Positions 25,686 to 34,587 of a DNA stretch of 64,000 nucleotides are shown one piece after another. Every line of letters starts with the position of its first letter. The first letter of the stretch is position 1. The stretch comes from Paenibacillus lactis. GTDB lineage: Bacteria; Bacillota; Bacilli; Paenibacillales; Paenibacillaceae. Position numbers and translations under genes: made by a program. Under the pieces are notes generated by a model. That model ran no database searches. It was given only the letters and a program-made list of their open reading frames with translations, and was not told where the DNA came from. The stretch covers positions 248,001-312,000 of the forward strand of contig NZ_JAGGKI010000004.1 of the NCBI RefSeq assembly GCF_017873605.1. Direction: 5' to 3'.

Positions 25686-26726
25686 CTAGGTATGCCATTG
25701 CTCCCAAGTTTCGAGCGGCATCATTTCCATCTCGGTCTTCGGCCCGCGTCCCATCAGCCCTTCCACAGCGCTTCGAGGGTCGCGGTTTTCGAACAGCACG
25801 TGATATAACTGGTCCGCAATCGGCATCTGGACGCCGTACTTTTGAGAGATGGTATAGGCTGCCTTGGTCGTCCGAACGCCTTCCACAACCATCCCCATGG
25901 AGCTTAACACCTCATCCAGGCTCTTGCCCTGTCCCAGCATGGAGCCTGCACGCCAGTTTCGGCTGTGTCGGCTCGTCGCGGTGACGACGAGATCGCCGAT
26001 TCCCGCGAGGCCGGCAAAGGTTAACGGGTTCGCCCCCATCTCCATGCCGACGCGCAGCATCTCGGCAATGCCTCTCGTAATCAGCGCCGCTTTCGCATTA
26101 TCGCCAAAGCCGAGCCCATCGGACATGCCCGCTCCGAGCGCGATAATGTTCTTTAAGGCACCTGCCAGCTCAACGCCCAGCATATCCCGGTTCGTGTACA
26201 CCCTGAAATAGGTATTCATGAATAAATCTTGAGCGGCTTCGGCCGCGTTCGCATCCGCGGAAGCCACGACTACGGTCGTCGGACACCGTCTTACCACCTC
26301 TTCCGCGTGGCTCGGCCCCGATAACACGACGATCCGTCCTTCCTCACAGCCGAGTTCTTCGGCAATTACCGTTGACATCCGCTTTAACGAATCGAGCTCG
26401 AAGCCCTTCGTTGCATGGATGACAAGCATCTCGTCATTCCAGTGCTCCTTAAGCTGCCCGGCAACCTCACGCATGGCTGAGGATGGAGCGACTATCACGA
26501 CGGCAGCTGCCGATTGAACGGCTGCTTTCATATCGGTAGTCGCTTGTATATTGGAGGGGAGTGTTATCCCCGGCAGATACCGATTGTTGGTGTGTGATTC
26601 GTTAATCTCCCGAGCCTGCTCCTCCGTTCTGGTCCAAACCCACACTTCCCGGTTGTTGGAAGCGAGAACGCTTGCCAGCGCTGTTCCCCAGCTTCCAGCA
26701 ACGAGAACGGCCACTTTGTCAGACAA
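25686..26726 (-). CDS. gpsA: Glycerol-3-phosphate dehydrogenase [NAD(P)+]
   Basis: A protein of 346 residues supplying sn-glycerol-3-phosphate for phospholipid. Motifs: HATKGFE, LSGPSHAEEV, catalytic lysine in VELAGALKNIIALGAGM, GDLVVTATS. The start is TTG 26726 following GGAGG. Oddity: the N-terminal dinucleotide loop reads LVAGSWGTA where the family has LGAGSWGTA, so the first glycine is valine. It overlaps plsY by 8 nt, linking the two steps of phosphatidate synthesis. Confidence 0.93.
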   Translation of the reverse strand: MSDKVAVLVAGSWGTALASVLASNNREVWVWTRTEEQAREINESHTNNRYLPGITLPSNIQATTDMKAAVQSAAAVVIVAPSSAMREVAGQLKEHWNDEMLVIHATKGFELDSLKRMSTVIAEELGCEEGRIVVLSGPSHAEEVVRRCPTTVVVASADANAAEAAQDLFMNTYFRVYTNRDMLGVELAGALKNIIALGAGMSDGLGFGDNAKAALITRGIAEMLRVGMEMGANPLTFAGLAGIGDLVVTATSRHSRNWRAGSMLGQGKSLDEVLSSMGMVVEGVRTTKAAYTISQKYGVQMPIADQLYHVLFENRDPRSAVEGLMGRGPKTEMEMMPLETWEQWHT

Positions 26727-27348
26727 CGCGCTTTCCTCCTTTATCCTTGCCTTTACCGCCGGAGCCGAGCTTGTTCTCGCGGCCCTGTACGATCTTCACA
26801 ATGTTGCTGCGGTGTCGCCAGAAGGCGAATATGCATATTATGAGACTTGTCCAAAATACCGGCCAAGGATACCCGGCAATCAGCAAAAATATCGGTGTAA
26901 GCACAACGAAAATAAGAGACCCCAATGAAACGTACCGGGTAAATACAATCGACGAAATGGCGATGATGCCTGCATAGAGCGCAGGCAGGAAGCAGAGCGT
27001 TGCAAGCACGCCGATCGCCGTCGCGATGCCTTTGCCCCCGCGAAAGCGGAAATAAAGCGGCCAATTATGGCCAATTATGGCTGCAATGCCGCAAAGACCC
27101 GGCAGCCATTCATTGTCTCCGCCCAGCCACCGGCCAATCCATACGGCTGCAATGCCTTTGAGAACGTCGAGTGCAAGCACCAGGATTGCAGGTCCCTTTC
27201 CAAGGACACGAAGGGTATTGGTCGCCCCTGCGTTGCCGCTGCCGTGCTGCCGTATGTCGATTCCCTTGAGAAACTTGGCAAACAGCACGCTAAAGCTCAC
27301 CGAACCCAATAAATAACATACAAGTATCGCTACGATCTCCAGAACCAA
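26719..27348 (-). CDS. plsY: Acyl-phosphate glycerol-3-phosphate acyltransferase
   Basis: A multi-pass membrane protein of 209 residues that acylates glycerol-3-phosphate using acyl-phosphate. It has the three family motifs: GSVSFSVLFAK near the N-terminus, GSGNAGATNTLR, and FRGGKGIATAIG. The tail is lysine- and glycine-rich. It lies between der and gpsA, whose product is its substrate. Confidence 0.94.
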   Translation of the reverse strand: MVLEIVAILVCYLLGSVSFSVLFAKFLKGIDIRQHGSGNAGATNTLRVLGKGPAILVLALDVLKGIAAVWIGRWLGGDNEWLPGLCGIAAIIGHNWPLYFRFRGGKGIATAIGVLATLCFLPALYAGIIAISSIVFTRYVSLGSLIFVVLTPIFLLIAGYPWPVFWTSLIICIFAFWRHRSNIVKIVQGRENKLGSGGKGKDKGGKRVV

Positions 27349-27359
27349 GCTATTCTCCC

Positions 27360-28682
27360 CTAACTCTCATCAGACTTTCTTCGTGTAAATATCCTGATGG
27401 GTGTACCTTCAAAATCAAATGCGGCCCGGATCTTGTTCTCCAGATATCGTTCATAAGAGAAGTGCATCAATTCCGGGTCATTAACGAATACAACCATCGT
27501 CGGCGGTTTGACCGCTACCTGTGTTGAATAGTTAATGCGCAATCTTCTGCCTTTGTCTGTAGGAGGCGGGTTGATCGCAATCGCATCGGAGATAACGTCA
27601 TTCAGCAGATGCGTCTGGACGCGCAGCGAGTGCTGCTCTGCCACATGCTTGACTACCGGCAGCAGCTTATGCAGCCGCTGTTTGGTCTTGGCCGACAGGA
27701 ATACGATCGGCGCATAGGTCATGAACAGGAAATGGTCCCGGATCTTGCGCTCGAACTGCTGCATCGTCTTGTCATCCTTCTCGACGACATCCCATTTGTT
27801 GACAACGAACAGGGAAGCTTTTCCGGCCTCGTACGCATAGCCGGCGATATGCTTGTCCTGCTCGATAATGCCCTCTTCGCCGTTAATCAGAACCAGAACA
27901 ACGTCCGCCCGCTCAATGGCGCGCATGGCGCGCATGACGCTGTATTTCTCCGTCGTCTCGTACACCTTGCCGCGTTTTCGCATGCCGGCCGTGTCGATCA
28001 ACACATAACGCTGACCGTCCTTCTCGAATGGGGTATCGATCGCATCGCGGGTAGTGCCGGCAATATCGCTGACGATGACCCGCTCTTCGCCTAGGATGGC
28101 GTTGACAAGCGACGATTTCCCAACGTTCGGACGTCCGATCAGCGCGACACGGATCACGTCCTCATCATAGTCGTCGTCCGCCAGATCCGGCAGGTTCTCA
28201 ACGACCACATCCAGCAGATCTCCGATCCCGGTGCCGTGGCTTCCGGATATGCCTACCGGATCGCCGAAGCCAAGGGAATAGAATTCATAAATATCTTCAG
28301 CGCGCTTCAAATTATCCACTTTATTAACCGCGAGAATGACCGGTTTGCCCGACCGGAACAGAATCTGTGCCACTTCCTCGTCAGATTGCGTCACACCGGT
28401 CTTCGCATCGCACATGAAAATAATGACGTCTGCTTCTTCGATTGCCAGCTCAGCCTGCATCCGGATCGACTTCAAGATCATGTCGTCTCCGTCGATCTCA
28501 ATTCCTCCGGTATCGATCACGCTGAACGCTTTGCCGTTCCATTCGGCGCTTCCGTATATCCGGTCTCGGGTTATGCCCGGTTTATCTTCAACAATGGCCA
28601 GTCTATCGCCGATCAGCCTGTTAAAAATCGTTGATTTGCCAACATTTGGCCTTCCGACAATGGCCACTACGGGTCTTGCCAT
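27360..28682 (-). CDS. der: Ribosome-biogenesis GTPase Der (EngA)
   Basis: A tandem GTPase of 440 residues needed for 50S assembly. There are two G domains, each with GRPNVGKS (about residues 9 and 182), DTGG or DTAG switch motifs and NKVD/NKWD, then a C-terminal KH-like domain. The start is ATG 28682, seven bases after GGAGGAG; the upstream in-frame TTG would put the ribosome site inside the gene. Confidence 0.97.
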   Translation of the reverse strand: MARPVVAIVGRPNVGKSTIFNRLIGDRLAIVEDKPGITRDRIYGSAEWNGKAFSVIDTGGIEIDGDDMILKSIRMQAELAIEEADVIIFMCDAKTGVTQSDEEVAQILFRSGKPVILAVNKVDNLKRAEDIYEFYSLGFGDPVGISGSHGTGIGDLLDVVVENLPDLADDDYDEDVIRVALIGRPNVGKSSLVNAILGEERVIVSDIAGTTRDAIDTPFEKDGQRYVLIDTAGMRKRGKVYETTEKYSVMRAMRAIERADVVLVLINGEEGIIEQDKHIAGYAYEAGKASLFVVNKWDVVEKDDKTMQQFERKIRDHFLFMTYAPIVFLSAKTKQRLHKLLPVVKHVAEQHSLRVQTHLLNDVISDAIAINPPPTDKGRRLRINYSTQVAVKPPTMVVFVNDPELMHFSYERYLENKIRAAFDFEGTPIRIFTRRKSDES

Positions 28683-28817
28683 ATTCACTCCTCCTGTCAA
28701 TTCTTACGATTATCATCATAGCAAAAATCGTTTCAATTGGCTAACCTTTCATATCATTTCTATTATGCTCTTCCCCATGTTACAACATCCGCTTGCTTTC
28801 GTCCCTAACAAAAACAA

Positions 28818-28852
28818 ACGGCGAACCCAGAAATGTGGGTTCGCCGACTCGT
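28818..28852 (-). terminator. rpsA terminator
   Basis: RNA stem CGGCGAACCCA / UGGGUUCGCCG, then UUUGUUUUUG; it lies 40 nt past the rpsA-like stop. Confidence 0.8.
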
Positions 28853-28891
28853 TATGACAGGTCAATAGACCGTACATGACAATTTTCGGGC

Positions 28892-30115
28892 TTACTTGAA
28901 CTTGCTCAGCTTATCGCCAAAGCGCTCTCCAAGCGTTACGCTCATACCCTGATTGTTCAAAGAAACGTTCGGGTTGTCTTTCAGATCGATTTTAGGACCT
29001 TTGGACGGTTTTTCTGCTCTAGGAGCTTGTGCCGGCGCTTCCTCTGTTTCTTTAATGCTCAAGCTTACGCGCTGCTCGGAAGGATTGATGTCAAGAACTT
29101 TCACTTGAACTTCCTGTCCTTCTTTCAGCACCTCTTGCGGAGTGCCGATGTGCTTGTGCGAGATTTGAGAAATATGAACCAGGCCTTCTACGCCAGGAGC
29201 CAATTCAACGAATGCGCCAAAGCTTACAAGACGCTTAACGACGCCTGTAACGATGTCGCCGGTGTGGAATTGCTCGCCTGCAGTTTCCCAAGGTCCTGGG
29301 CCGGCAGCCTTGATGCTGAGGCTGATTTTTCCTTTTTCAGGGTCAACCTTAAGCACCTTCACGCGAACCTGATCTCCTTCGGACAATACGTCGGAAGGCT
29401 TATCCACGTGGTTCCATGCGATTTCGGATACGTGAACCAGTCCGTCAACGCCGCCTACGTCAACGAATGCGCCGAATTGGGTCAGACGCTGCACCGTGCC
29501 CTCGAGCACTTGACCTTCTTTAAGCTCGGCCATCACCTTTTGCTTGTTGGCTTCGAATTCCTCTTCCAGAACGTCCTTCTGGGAAAGGATCACCTTGTTG
29601 TTCTCACGGTCAAGCTCCTTCACTTTTACGCGAAGCGTGCGGCCTTTGTAGTCGCTGAAATCCTCTACAAAGTGACGCTCTACCATGGAAGCAGGGATAA
29701 AGCCGCGTGCGCCAACGTCTGCTACAAGACCGCCCTTAACGACGTCTGCAACAGTCACTTCGAACACGTCTTGTGCTTCGAAATGCTTCTCCAGTTCATC
29801 CCAAGCGTTCTCGGCGTCGATTGCGCGCTTGGACAGAACAAGGCTTTCCTTGTCGTCGTTAATGCTGACAACCTTGCACTCAACCTCTTGGCCAACCTGA
29901 ACCGCATCGGATGCGTTGTCCAGCTGTACAGAAGACAGTTCGCGAACAGGAATTACGCCGTCGTATTTATATCCAATGCTTACATAAGCCTGGTTGTCCT
30001 CCAATTTGACGATCGTCCCTTTCACGGTGTCCCCTTTTTTCAAGGATACGATTTGGTCGAGCTGCTCCTGGCTTTGCATTTCAGCAGACTCTTGATTTCT
30101 TGTTTCTTCCGACAT
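28892..30115 (-). CDS. rpsA: S1-domain RNA-binding protein (ribosomal S1 homologue)
   Basis: A protein of 407 residues with four S1 repeats beginning near KGDTVKGTIVK, FEVTVADVVKGG, GQVLEGTVQRLT and GDIVTGVVKRLV. It has the short Gram-positive form (YpfD type). The start is ATG 30115 with AGGAGG nine bases upstream. In B. subtilis the homologue is not essential, so a core ribosomal role is not certain. Confidence 0.93.
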   Translation of the reverse strand: MSEETRNQESAEMQSQEQLDQIVSLKKGDTVKGTIVKLEDNQAYVSIGYKYDGVIPVRELSSVQLDNASDAVQVGQEVECKVVSINDDKESLVLSKRAIDAENAWDELEKHFEAQDVFEVTVADVVKGGLVADVGARGFIPASMVERHFVEDFSDYKGRTLRVKVKELDRENNKVILSQKDVLEEEFEANKQKVMAELKEGQVLEGTVQRLTQFGAFVDVGGVDGLVHVSEIAWNHVDKPSDVLSEGDQVRVKVLKVDPEKGKISLSIKAAGPGPWETAGEQFHTGDIVTGVVKRLVSFGAFVELAPGVEGLVHISQISHKHIGTPQEVLKEGQEVQVKVLDINPSEQRVSLSIKETEEAPAQAPRAEKPSKGPKIDLKDNPNVSLNNQGMSVTLGERFGDKLSKFK

Positions 30116-30232
30116 GTCAAATAACCTCCTCAATTCAAACCCCATTTATTTAAACTCGCATAGGCGAAGTTCAAAACATAATTGCTGTAGTATCTTTCCA
30201 TGAAAATGGCGCTTTTTATGCATCAAACCGAT

Positions 30233-30826
30233 TCATCCGTTCACGGTCGGCTTACCGGTTGCCCGCATTTCATGGATTTTACTCATAATGATTTCAGTTG
30301 CGGCATCGAGCGCTTCCGGCGATTTGTCGCCTTCGAAACGGGATAAGTCTACGGGTGCTCCGTAAATGATCTTAACCTTCCGAAACAGCTTGTAATCTCC
30401 GATGATCGCCGCCGGAATGACCGTCGCGCCGCTCCGGAGCGCAAAGCTTGCCGCCCCCCGCTTCGCTGCCGTTGCATCCGAATTCCGGGTGCCCTCCGGG
30501 AAAATCCCCATCACTTCACCCTGACGCAGAATGGTCAGTGCGGTCTTGATCGATTCCTTGCTGACGCCGCCGCGCTTTACCGGAAATGCGCCAAGCTTGT
30601 CAATCAGCCATCCGAATACCGGAATTTTGAACAGCTCCGCTTTCGCCATAAATTTAACCTGGCGCTTCACGTGAATGCCGACCGAAATCGGGTCGCGCAC
30701 GCTGAGATGATTGCTGCAGATCAGTACGCCGCCCTCGGAAGGGATATTATGTACGCCGACAGATTCAAACCGGTACAGAATAGCGAACAAACCGCGGACT
30801 ACCGCTCTGCAAAAAACGTAAATCAT
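30233..30826 (-). CDS. plsC: 1-acyl-glycerol-3-phosphate acyltransferase
   Basis: A protein of 197 residues adding the second acyl chain to lysophosphatidate. It has the NHxSxxD catalytic motif as NHLSVRD and the FPEGTR substrate motif, plus VIPAAIIG. The start is ATG 30826, overlapping the cmk stop (ATGA). Confidence 0.93.
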   Translation of the reverse strand: MIYVFCRAVVRGLFAILYRFESVGVHNIPSEGGVLICSNHLSVRDPISVGIHVKRQVKFMAKAELFKIPVFGWLIDKLGAFPVKRGGVSKESIKTALTILRQGEVMGIFPEGTRNSDATAAKRGAASFALRSGATVIPAAIIGDYKLFRKVKIIYGAPVDLSRFEGDKSPEALDAATEIIMSKIHEMRATGKPTVNG

Positions 30827-31527
30827 GCCTTCCTCTCCCCATCCAATACAGTTTCGCAATATGAAAGAATCGCTTCGACCACCTGGTTGATATCCATATG
30901 CGTCGTATCCAGAACGATGGCGTCCTCCGCACATCGAAGCGGCGATACTTCACGCTCTGCATCGAGACGGTCGCGCTCTGCGATATCATGTTCCAGCTGT
31001 TCCAGCGTAATGCTCTCGTCGCGAAGCTCATTGAACCGGCGGAGCGCTCGCTCCTTGACGCTGGCCGTCATGAAGATCTTGAGTTCAGCGTCCGGTAGAA
31101 CCGTAGTGCCGATGTCGCGTCCGTCCATGACGACGCCTTTCTGTGTCGCCATTTGCTGCTGCAGATGGACAAGCTTGGTCCGCAAGCCTTCGATCCGCGC
31201 ATACTTGGAAACGGATGCACTCACCTGATGCAATCGGATATACGGTGTGACATCTTCCCCATTCAACAACACCATTTGGCCTGTTTCATGCGGTTTTAAT
31301 TCAATCACCATATTTTGCGCATGTTGAAGCACTTTTTCGTGATTTTCTGCATCAATTCCTTGATTCAGCATAAACCAAGTGACCGCCCGGTACATGGCGC
31401 CGGTATCCACATAGATGTATTGAAGCCTGCTGGCCACCATACGTGCTACTGTGCTTTTACCCGCCCCTGCAGGACCGTCGATGGCAATATTGATTCTGTC
31501 CTGGTAACCTGTCCCCTGCATAACCAA
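30823..31527 (-). CDS. cmk: Cytidylate kinase
   Basis: Phosphorylates CMP and dCMP. The P-loop is IDGPAGAGKSTVA, with YVDTGAMYRAVTW, GRDIGTTVLPDA and the LID region RRFNELRDE. I favour TTG 31527, nine bases after GAGGAGG (234 residues); ATG 31521 is the alternative, and the frame is open to 31581. The stop overlaps plsC. Confidence 0.94.
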   Translation of the reverse strand: MVMQGTGYQDRINIAIDGPAGAGKSTVARMVASRLQYIYVDTGAMYRAVTWFMLNQGIDAENHEKVLQHAQNMVIELKPHETGQMVLLNGEDVTPYIRLHQVSASVSKYARIEGLRTKLVHLQQQMATQKGVVMDGRDIGTTVLPDAELKIFMTASVKERALRRFNELRDESITLEQLEHDIAERDRLDAEREVSPLRCAEDAIVLDTTHMDINQVVEAILSYCETVLDGERKA

Positions 31528-31671
31528 CGGGGCATTCCTCCTCAAAACGTACGTCTCCAGCCCATCTGTCGCTTCTAGCATTTTTCATGAAACGGATCAA
31601 ATGACAGATGATTTTAGAGAAAATAAGATAAGAAAGTGCAAGATTAGACTCATACCTTCTTAACCTTCAAG

Positions 31672-31697
31672 AAAAAAGCAGGCGCCTGCCTGCGACG
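31672..31697 (-). terminator. Terminator between the ypfB-like gene and cmk
   Basis: RNA stem GCAGGC-AGGC-GCCUGC followed by UUUUUUCUU. Confidence 0.75.
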
Positions 31698-31713
31698 TGA
31701 AAATTATACCACA

Positions 31714-32001
31714 CTAGCTGGAGTGATGCAAAAGAGAAGGGGTGTTTCCCCCCATCCAATCGTTGACATTTTGCTCGTTTACGGGGACTCCCTCCATCTG
31801 CTGAACCGGCGAAATATAGGGCCTGGCAGGCTCATAATGCAGCAGCAGCTGCATGATCACCAAAGCTGCCGCGAGACCGATCAGCACGCGGAAGAGCAGC
31901 TTTCCGGCCAGCGCTTCCAGGGCTTGTCCGATCGAATCTTGCGCTTCACCGGGCTCTATTTCCCGCTGCCCCCTGATCGATTTGCTTTGCTCCTCGGTTA
32001 T
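31714..32001 (-). CDS. YpfB-like small membrane protein with unclear start
   Basis: The frame ends ...NTPSLLHHSS and contains one hydrophobic segment (FRVLIGLAAALVIMQLLLHY) then YEPARPYISPVQQMEGV, like the short YpfB (DUF5359) proteins found at this place between the PilZ gene and cmk. No ATG, GTG or TTG lies near a ribosome site at its beginning. The only well-placed site, AAGGA near 32015, points to ATA 31999-32001. GTG at about 31888 would give a much shorter protein. A frameshift in the GGGGG run at 31969-31973 is the other explanation. Confidence 0.5.
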   Translation of the reverse strand: MTEEQSKSIRGQREIEPGEAQDSIGQALEALAGKLLFRVLIGLAAALVIMQLLLHYEPARPYISPVQQMEGVPVNEQNVNDWMGGNTPSLLHHSS

Positions 32002-32081
32002 GACACAACATTCCTTCCATCATGAAATTTCCGGTAGTGTGCCACAGCCTGAACGAATATATGCATCCAGGCGGTCAGAGA

Positions 32082-32744
32082 TTATCGATTTCGCAAATCA
32101 AACTGTCTCTCGAAGCAGTACCGGATCAGTTTTTGACGTTCCATGTCCAGAATCTGGGTGAATTTCATCATAACGATGCTCCGGCCCACGGGAAGCTCTT
32201 TCAACCGGACGACTTCACCTTCGAATGGGATATGCTCAACCGATCCGTTCTTATAGGGAACCAGAATCCAGCAATCCAGAAGATCCCCCTCTTTGAGCGA
32301 CTGGCCCGGCTCCAAATAAAGCGAGATGCCGCCGCCCCCGACATCCTCGGTCTTGGTTAGAAACCGGGCTCCGTCCTTTGCCGTCACGGCTACTTCCAGC
32401 TCGGATTGTACCCGTAGGAAGCCTCTTCTCTGCACCTTCGTAATCTGGTCGGACTCCGGCTTCTTGATCCGCACCAGCTTGATGACGTCCTCATGGTGGC
32501 TCAGCACATAGGAATTAAAATAATTCTTTACACCGCCTTCGGTCAGAAAGTAAGCGGATATCTCATCGCCGATATAAAGCTTCTTCAGTCTTCCTGTTCC
32601 TTCTTGAAGGGGAACCTCCATATAAATCGATTCGCCGTCCATGTCGGAAATGCGGGATTTATACAAGACCTCGGCTTCCTTCTGATCCCCCGTATCGAGC
32701 TGGATATAGAGGACCTCATTGATCTTCGGATACAAAGCGCTCAC
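32082..32744 (-). CDS. c-di-GMP-binding PilZ protein, YpfA/MotI-like
   Basis: A protein of 220 residues with an N-terminal YcgR-type beta domain (about 1-100) and a C-terminal PilZ domain. The c-di-GMP arginines are in QRRGFLRV; the second motif reads DVGGGGISL, where the usual D/N-x-S-x-x-G serine is replaced by glycine. The B. subtilis homologue slows the flagellar motor. Start is GTG 32744 or TTG 32735, the latter better placed from AGGTG. Confidence 0.85.
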   Translation of the reverse strand: MSALYPKINEVLYIQLDTGDQKEAEVLYKSRISDMDGESIYMEVPLQEGTGRLKKLYIGDEISAYFLTEGGVKNYFNSYVLSHHEDVIKLVRIKKPESDQITKVQRRGFLRVQSELEVAVTAKDGARFLTKTEDVGGGGISLYLEPGQSLKEGDLLDCWILVPYKNGSVEHIPFEGEVVRLKELPVGRSIVMMKFTQILDMERQKLIRYCFERQFDLRNR

Positions 32745-32868
32745 CTACTATTTCTTCATAATCAATAATTCCCATTATATCACGGGCAGGCGGTCTTTAT
32801 GGGATAATTTGAACGAATTTCGCGCGGTCTGTCGAGCCTTGTCCTTCCATGTTTCTCCATCATACAAA

Positions 32869-32900
32869 AAGCCGCCCAAGCAATGAAGCTTGAGCGGCCC
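32869..32900 (-). terminator. ypeB terminator
   Basis: RNA stem GCCGCUCAAGC / GCUUGGGCGGC around UUCAUU, then UUUUUG. Confidence 0.85.
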
Positions 32901-32925
32901 GCCCTCAAAACGTCCGTTTGTTATC

Positions 32926-34275
32926 TTATCGAATTCCGGCTTGCGCGTCTTTTACGACTTCAACCGTCTCTTCCAGTCCGGTATCCGCATTGATATAGAT
33001 CCGATACTGCGACCCGTTGATGCGCCCTCCAAATTCATAGCACAGCACATCCTCGTTGCGGTCGTTTTTGATTAACGCCTTGCGGTTGTACAGAATTTTG
33101 TACTCCGGGTTCAGCGTTTTCTTCGCTTGGGCGAGCTTCAGCTTAGGCTGCGGGATCTCACGCTTGATCTGGTGCTCGTACACAAAATCGCTTGCTTGAA
33201 ATCCGAGGACCTCCCCGTTGTCCATGGCTGAACGGACCGTGATCTTCTCCGGATAGATGAGAACGCCGTCCTCCTCACGCACGAAGGAGAAGTTCGCCAT
33301 ATTGTCATATTGGTCTGCGGACACCGCCGTCATATCGGTATAGCCTTTTCTAGCAAGAAAATCCTGTGCCTTATCGATGGCATCCTGCACGGAAACTTTC
33401 TTCGCGCCTACATTGCGCTCCTTCGTGTACGCGATCAGCTGGCCGCCCTTCTCGGTGAAGTCCATGCTGATCTTGTGGCCCCGGTTTTGATTCACATGAA
33501 CGGTATAGGATGACCAATCGGTCCCCTTCCCGTTTTGGGTTACCCGTACCCTGGCGTTCCCGTCCGAATCCGAGAATTTCAGCGCTTTGCGTTTGACGTC
33601 CTCTGCGGAGACAGGCATGCCGGCCAATTGCTTCACGGACCTGCGGTCGTAAATGCTGCTGACCGAAGGGCCCCAGTCCAGCTCGGGATAAGCTTCGACC
33701 TTTTTGTCAACGGTTCTAAAGCCGTCGATAATGGAGTTGTCCTGCGTATTGTTCGACACGAGCGCAGTTTCGACATCCATCCAGCGCAGCCCGCTGGCAA
33801 TGACCTTGTTCTGCACCGATTGAAGATCCTTCGTAATTTCACCGGAATTGGCGTAGAGTGTTTTGAGCGTCTTGACTTCATTTTCGCTCAGCGGCTCCTT
33901 CGTCAAATCACGAACGCCTGTCTTATAGGCGAAATTAGAGATGCGGGACAGGAATTCTTCCGTCTTGTTGAACGGCAGCAGACCCAGTGGCAGCTGGTTG
34001 ATCTCATTTTGAGCTTCGCTCGTAATGCGCCAAACGTTCATGAGGCCTTTCCGGTGCATTCCCTGAGAAGTGGAGCTGACGGCGAGCGTATTCCCTAACT
34101 CGGCATGCAGCCGGTCCATATGATAGGACAAATCATGAAAGGCGCGTTGATACTGGTTTTCTGCATTAATCAATATCGCGTTCTTCTCTTTGTTCTCCTG
34201 ATATCCCCACACCAAAGCCCCGATCAACAAAACGGTGGCGACAGGGAACAGAATCGCGCTAAGTCGTTTATACAT
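32926..34275 (-). CDS. ypeB: Spore germination protein YpeB
   Basis: A protein of 449 residues with an N-terminal membrane segment (AILFPVATVLLIGALVWGY), a helical middle and C-terminal PepSY-type repeats (about residues 250-449). YpeB holds and stabilises the cortex-lytic enzyme SleB in the dormant spore. AAAGGAGACTAAC precedes the ATG. Unlike B. subtilis, no sleB gene precedes it; a small Cys protein and prsW do. Confidence 0.92.
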   Translation of the reverse strand: MYKRLSAILFPVATVLLIGALVWGYQENKEKNAILINAENQYQRAFHDLSYHMDRLHAELGNTLAVSSTSQGMHRKGLMNVWRITSEAQNEINQLPLGLLPFNKTEEFLSRISNFAYKTGVRDLTKEPLSENEVKTLKTLYANSGEITKDLQSVQNKVIASGLRWMDVETALVSNNTQDNSIIDGFRTVDKKVEAYPELDWGPSVSSIYDRRSVKQLAGMPVSAEDVKRKALKFSDSDGNARVRVTQNGKGTDWSSYTVHVNQNRGHKISMDFTEKGGQLIAYTKERNVGAKKVSVQDAIDKAQDFLARKGYTDMTAVSADQYDNMANFSFVREEDGVLIYPEKITVRSAMDNGEVLGFQASDFVYEHQIKREIPQPKLKLAQAKKTLNPEYKILYNRKALIKNDRNEDVLCYEFGGRINGSQYRIYINADTGLEETVEVVKDAQAGIR

Positions 34276-34310
34276 GATGCGTTAGTCTCCTTTCTTCTAC
34301 TCACTGCCGT

Positions 34311-34341
34311 TAGTTTGACTAGAAAAAAGAAGTCTTATGCA
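34311..34341 (-). promoter_or_regulatory. Candidate sigma-G promoter of ypeB
   Basis: TGCATA (complement of 34336-34341), an 18-nt spacer and CAAACTA (complement of 34311-34317). This fits the forespore sigma-G pattern (TGHATR, then CATACTA-like), 36 nt before the ypeB start. Confidence 0.55.
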
Positions 34342-34364
34342 TCGCTGTACGATCACTTCATGTT

Positions 34365-34511
34365 TTAGAAATCTTCCTCAATCTCGAAATGATCACGATT
34401 GTTGCATAAGCATTGCTTAAAGCCGGTCTCGATCCGGCCGTGCTCCTTCTTTCCGCGAAGAATGAAGCGCTCGCCGCAATCCTTGCACAAAATTTTCACC
34501 TTGATACGCAA
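34365..34511 (-). CDS. Small cysteine-rich protein, zinc-ribbon-like
   Basis: A protein of 48 residues starting at TTG 34511 after GGAGGTG. It reads MRIKVKILCKDCGERFILRG, then four more lines of sense ending FEIEEDF, with CxxC and a CxC pair 26 residues later (CLC), spaced like a zinc knuckle. Function unknown. Short, but the ribosome site and metal-ligand pattern support it. Confidence 0.6.
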   Translation of the reverse strand: MRIKVKILCKDCGERFILRGKKEHGRIETGFKQCLCNNRDHFEIEEDF

Positions 34512-34587
34512 AAAAGACACCTCCAGAGCTATATTGGCGTTTATGCCGTCAGCGTAAGCGCCTATAGCCCCAGTGTGTCCTTTTTGA

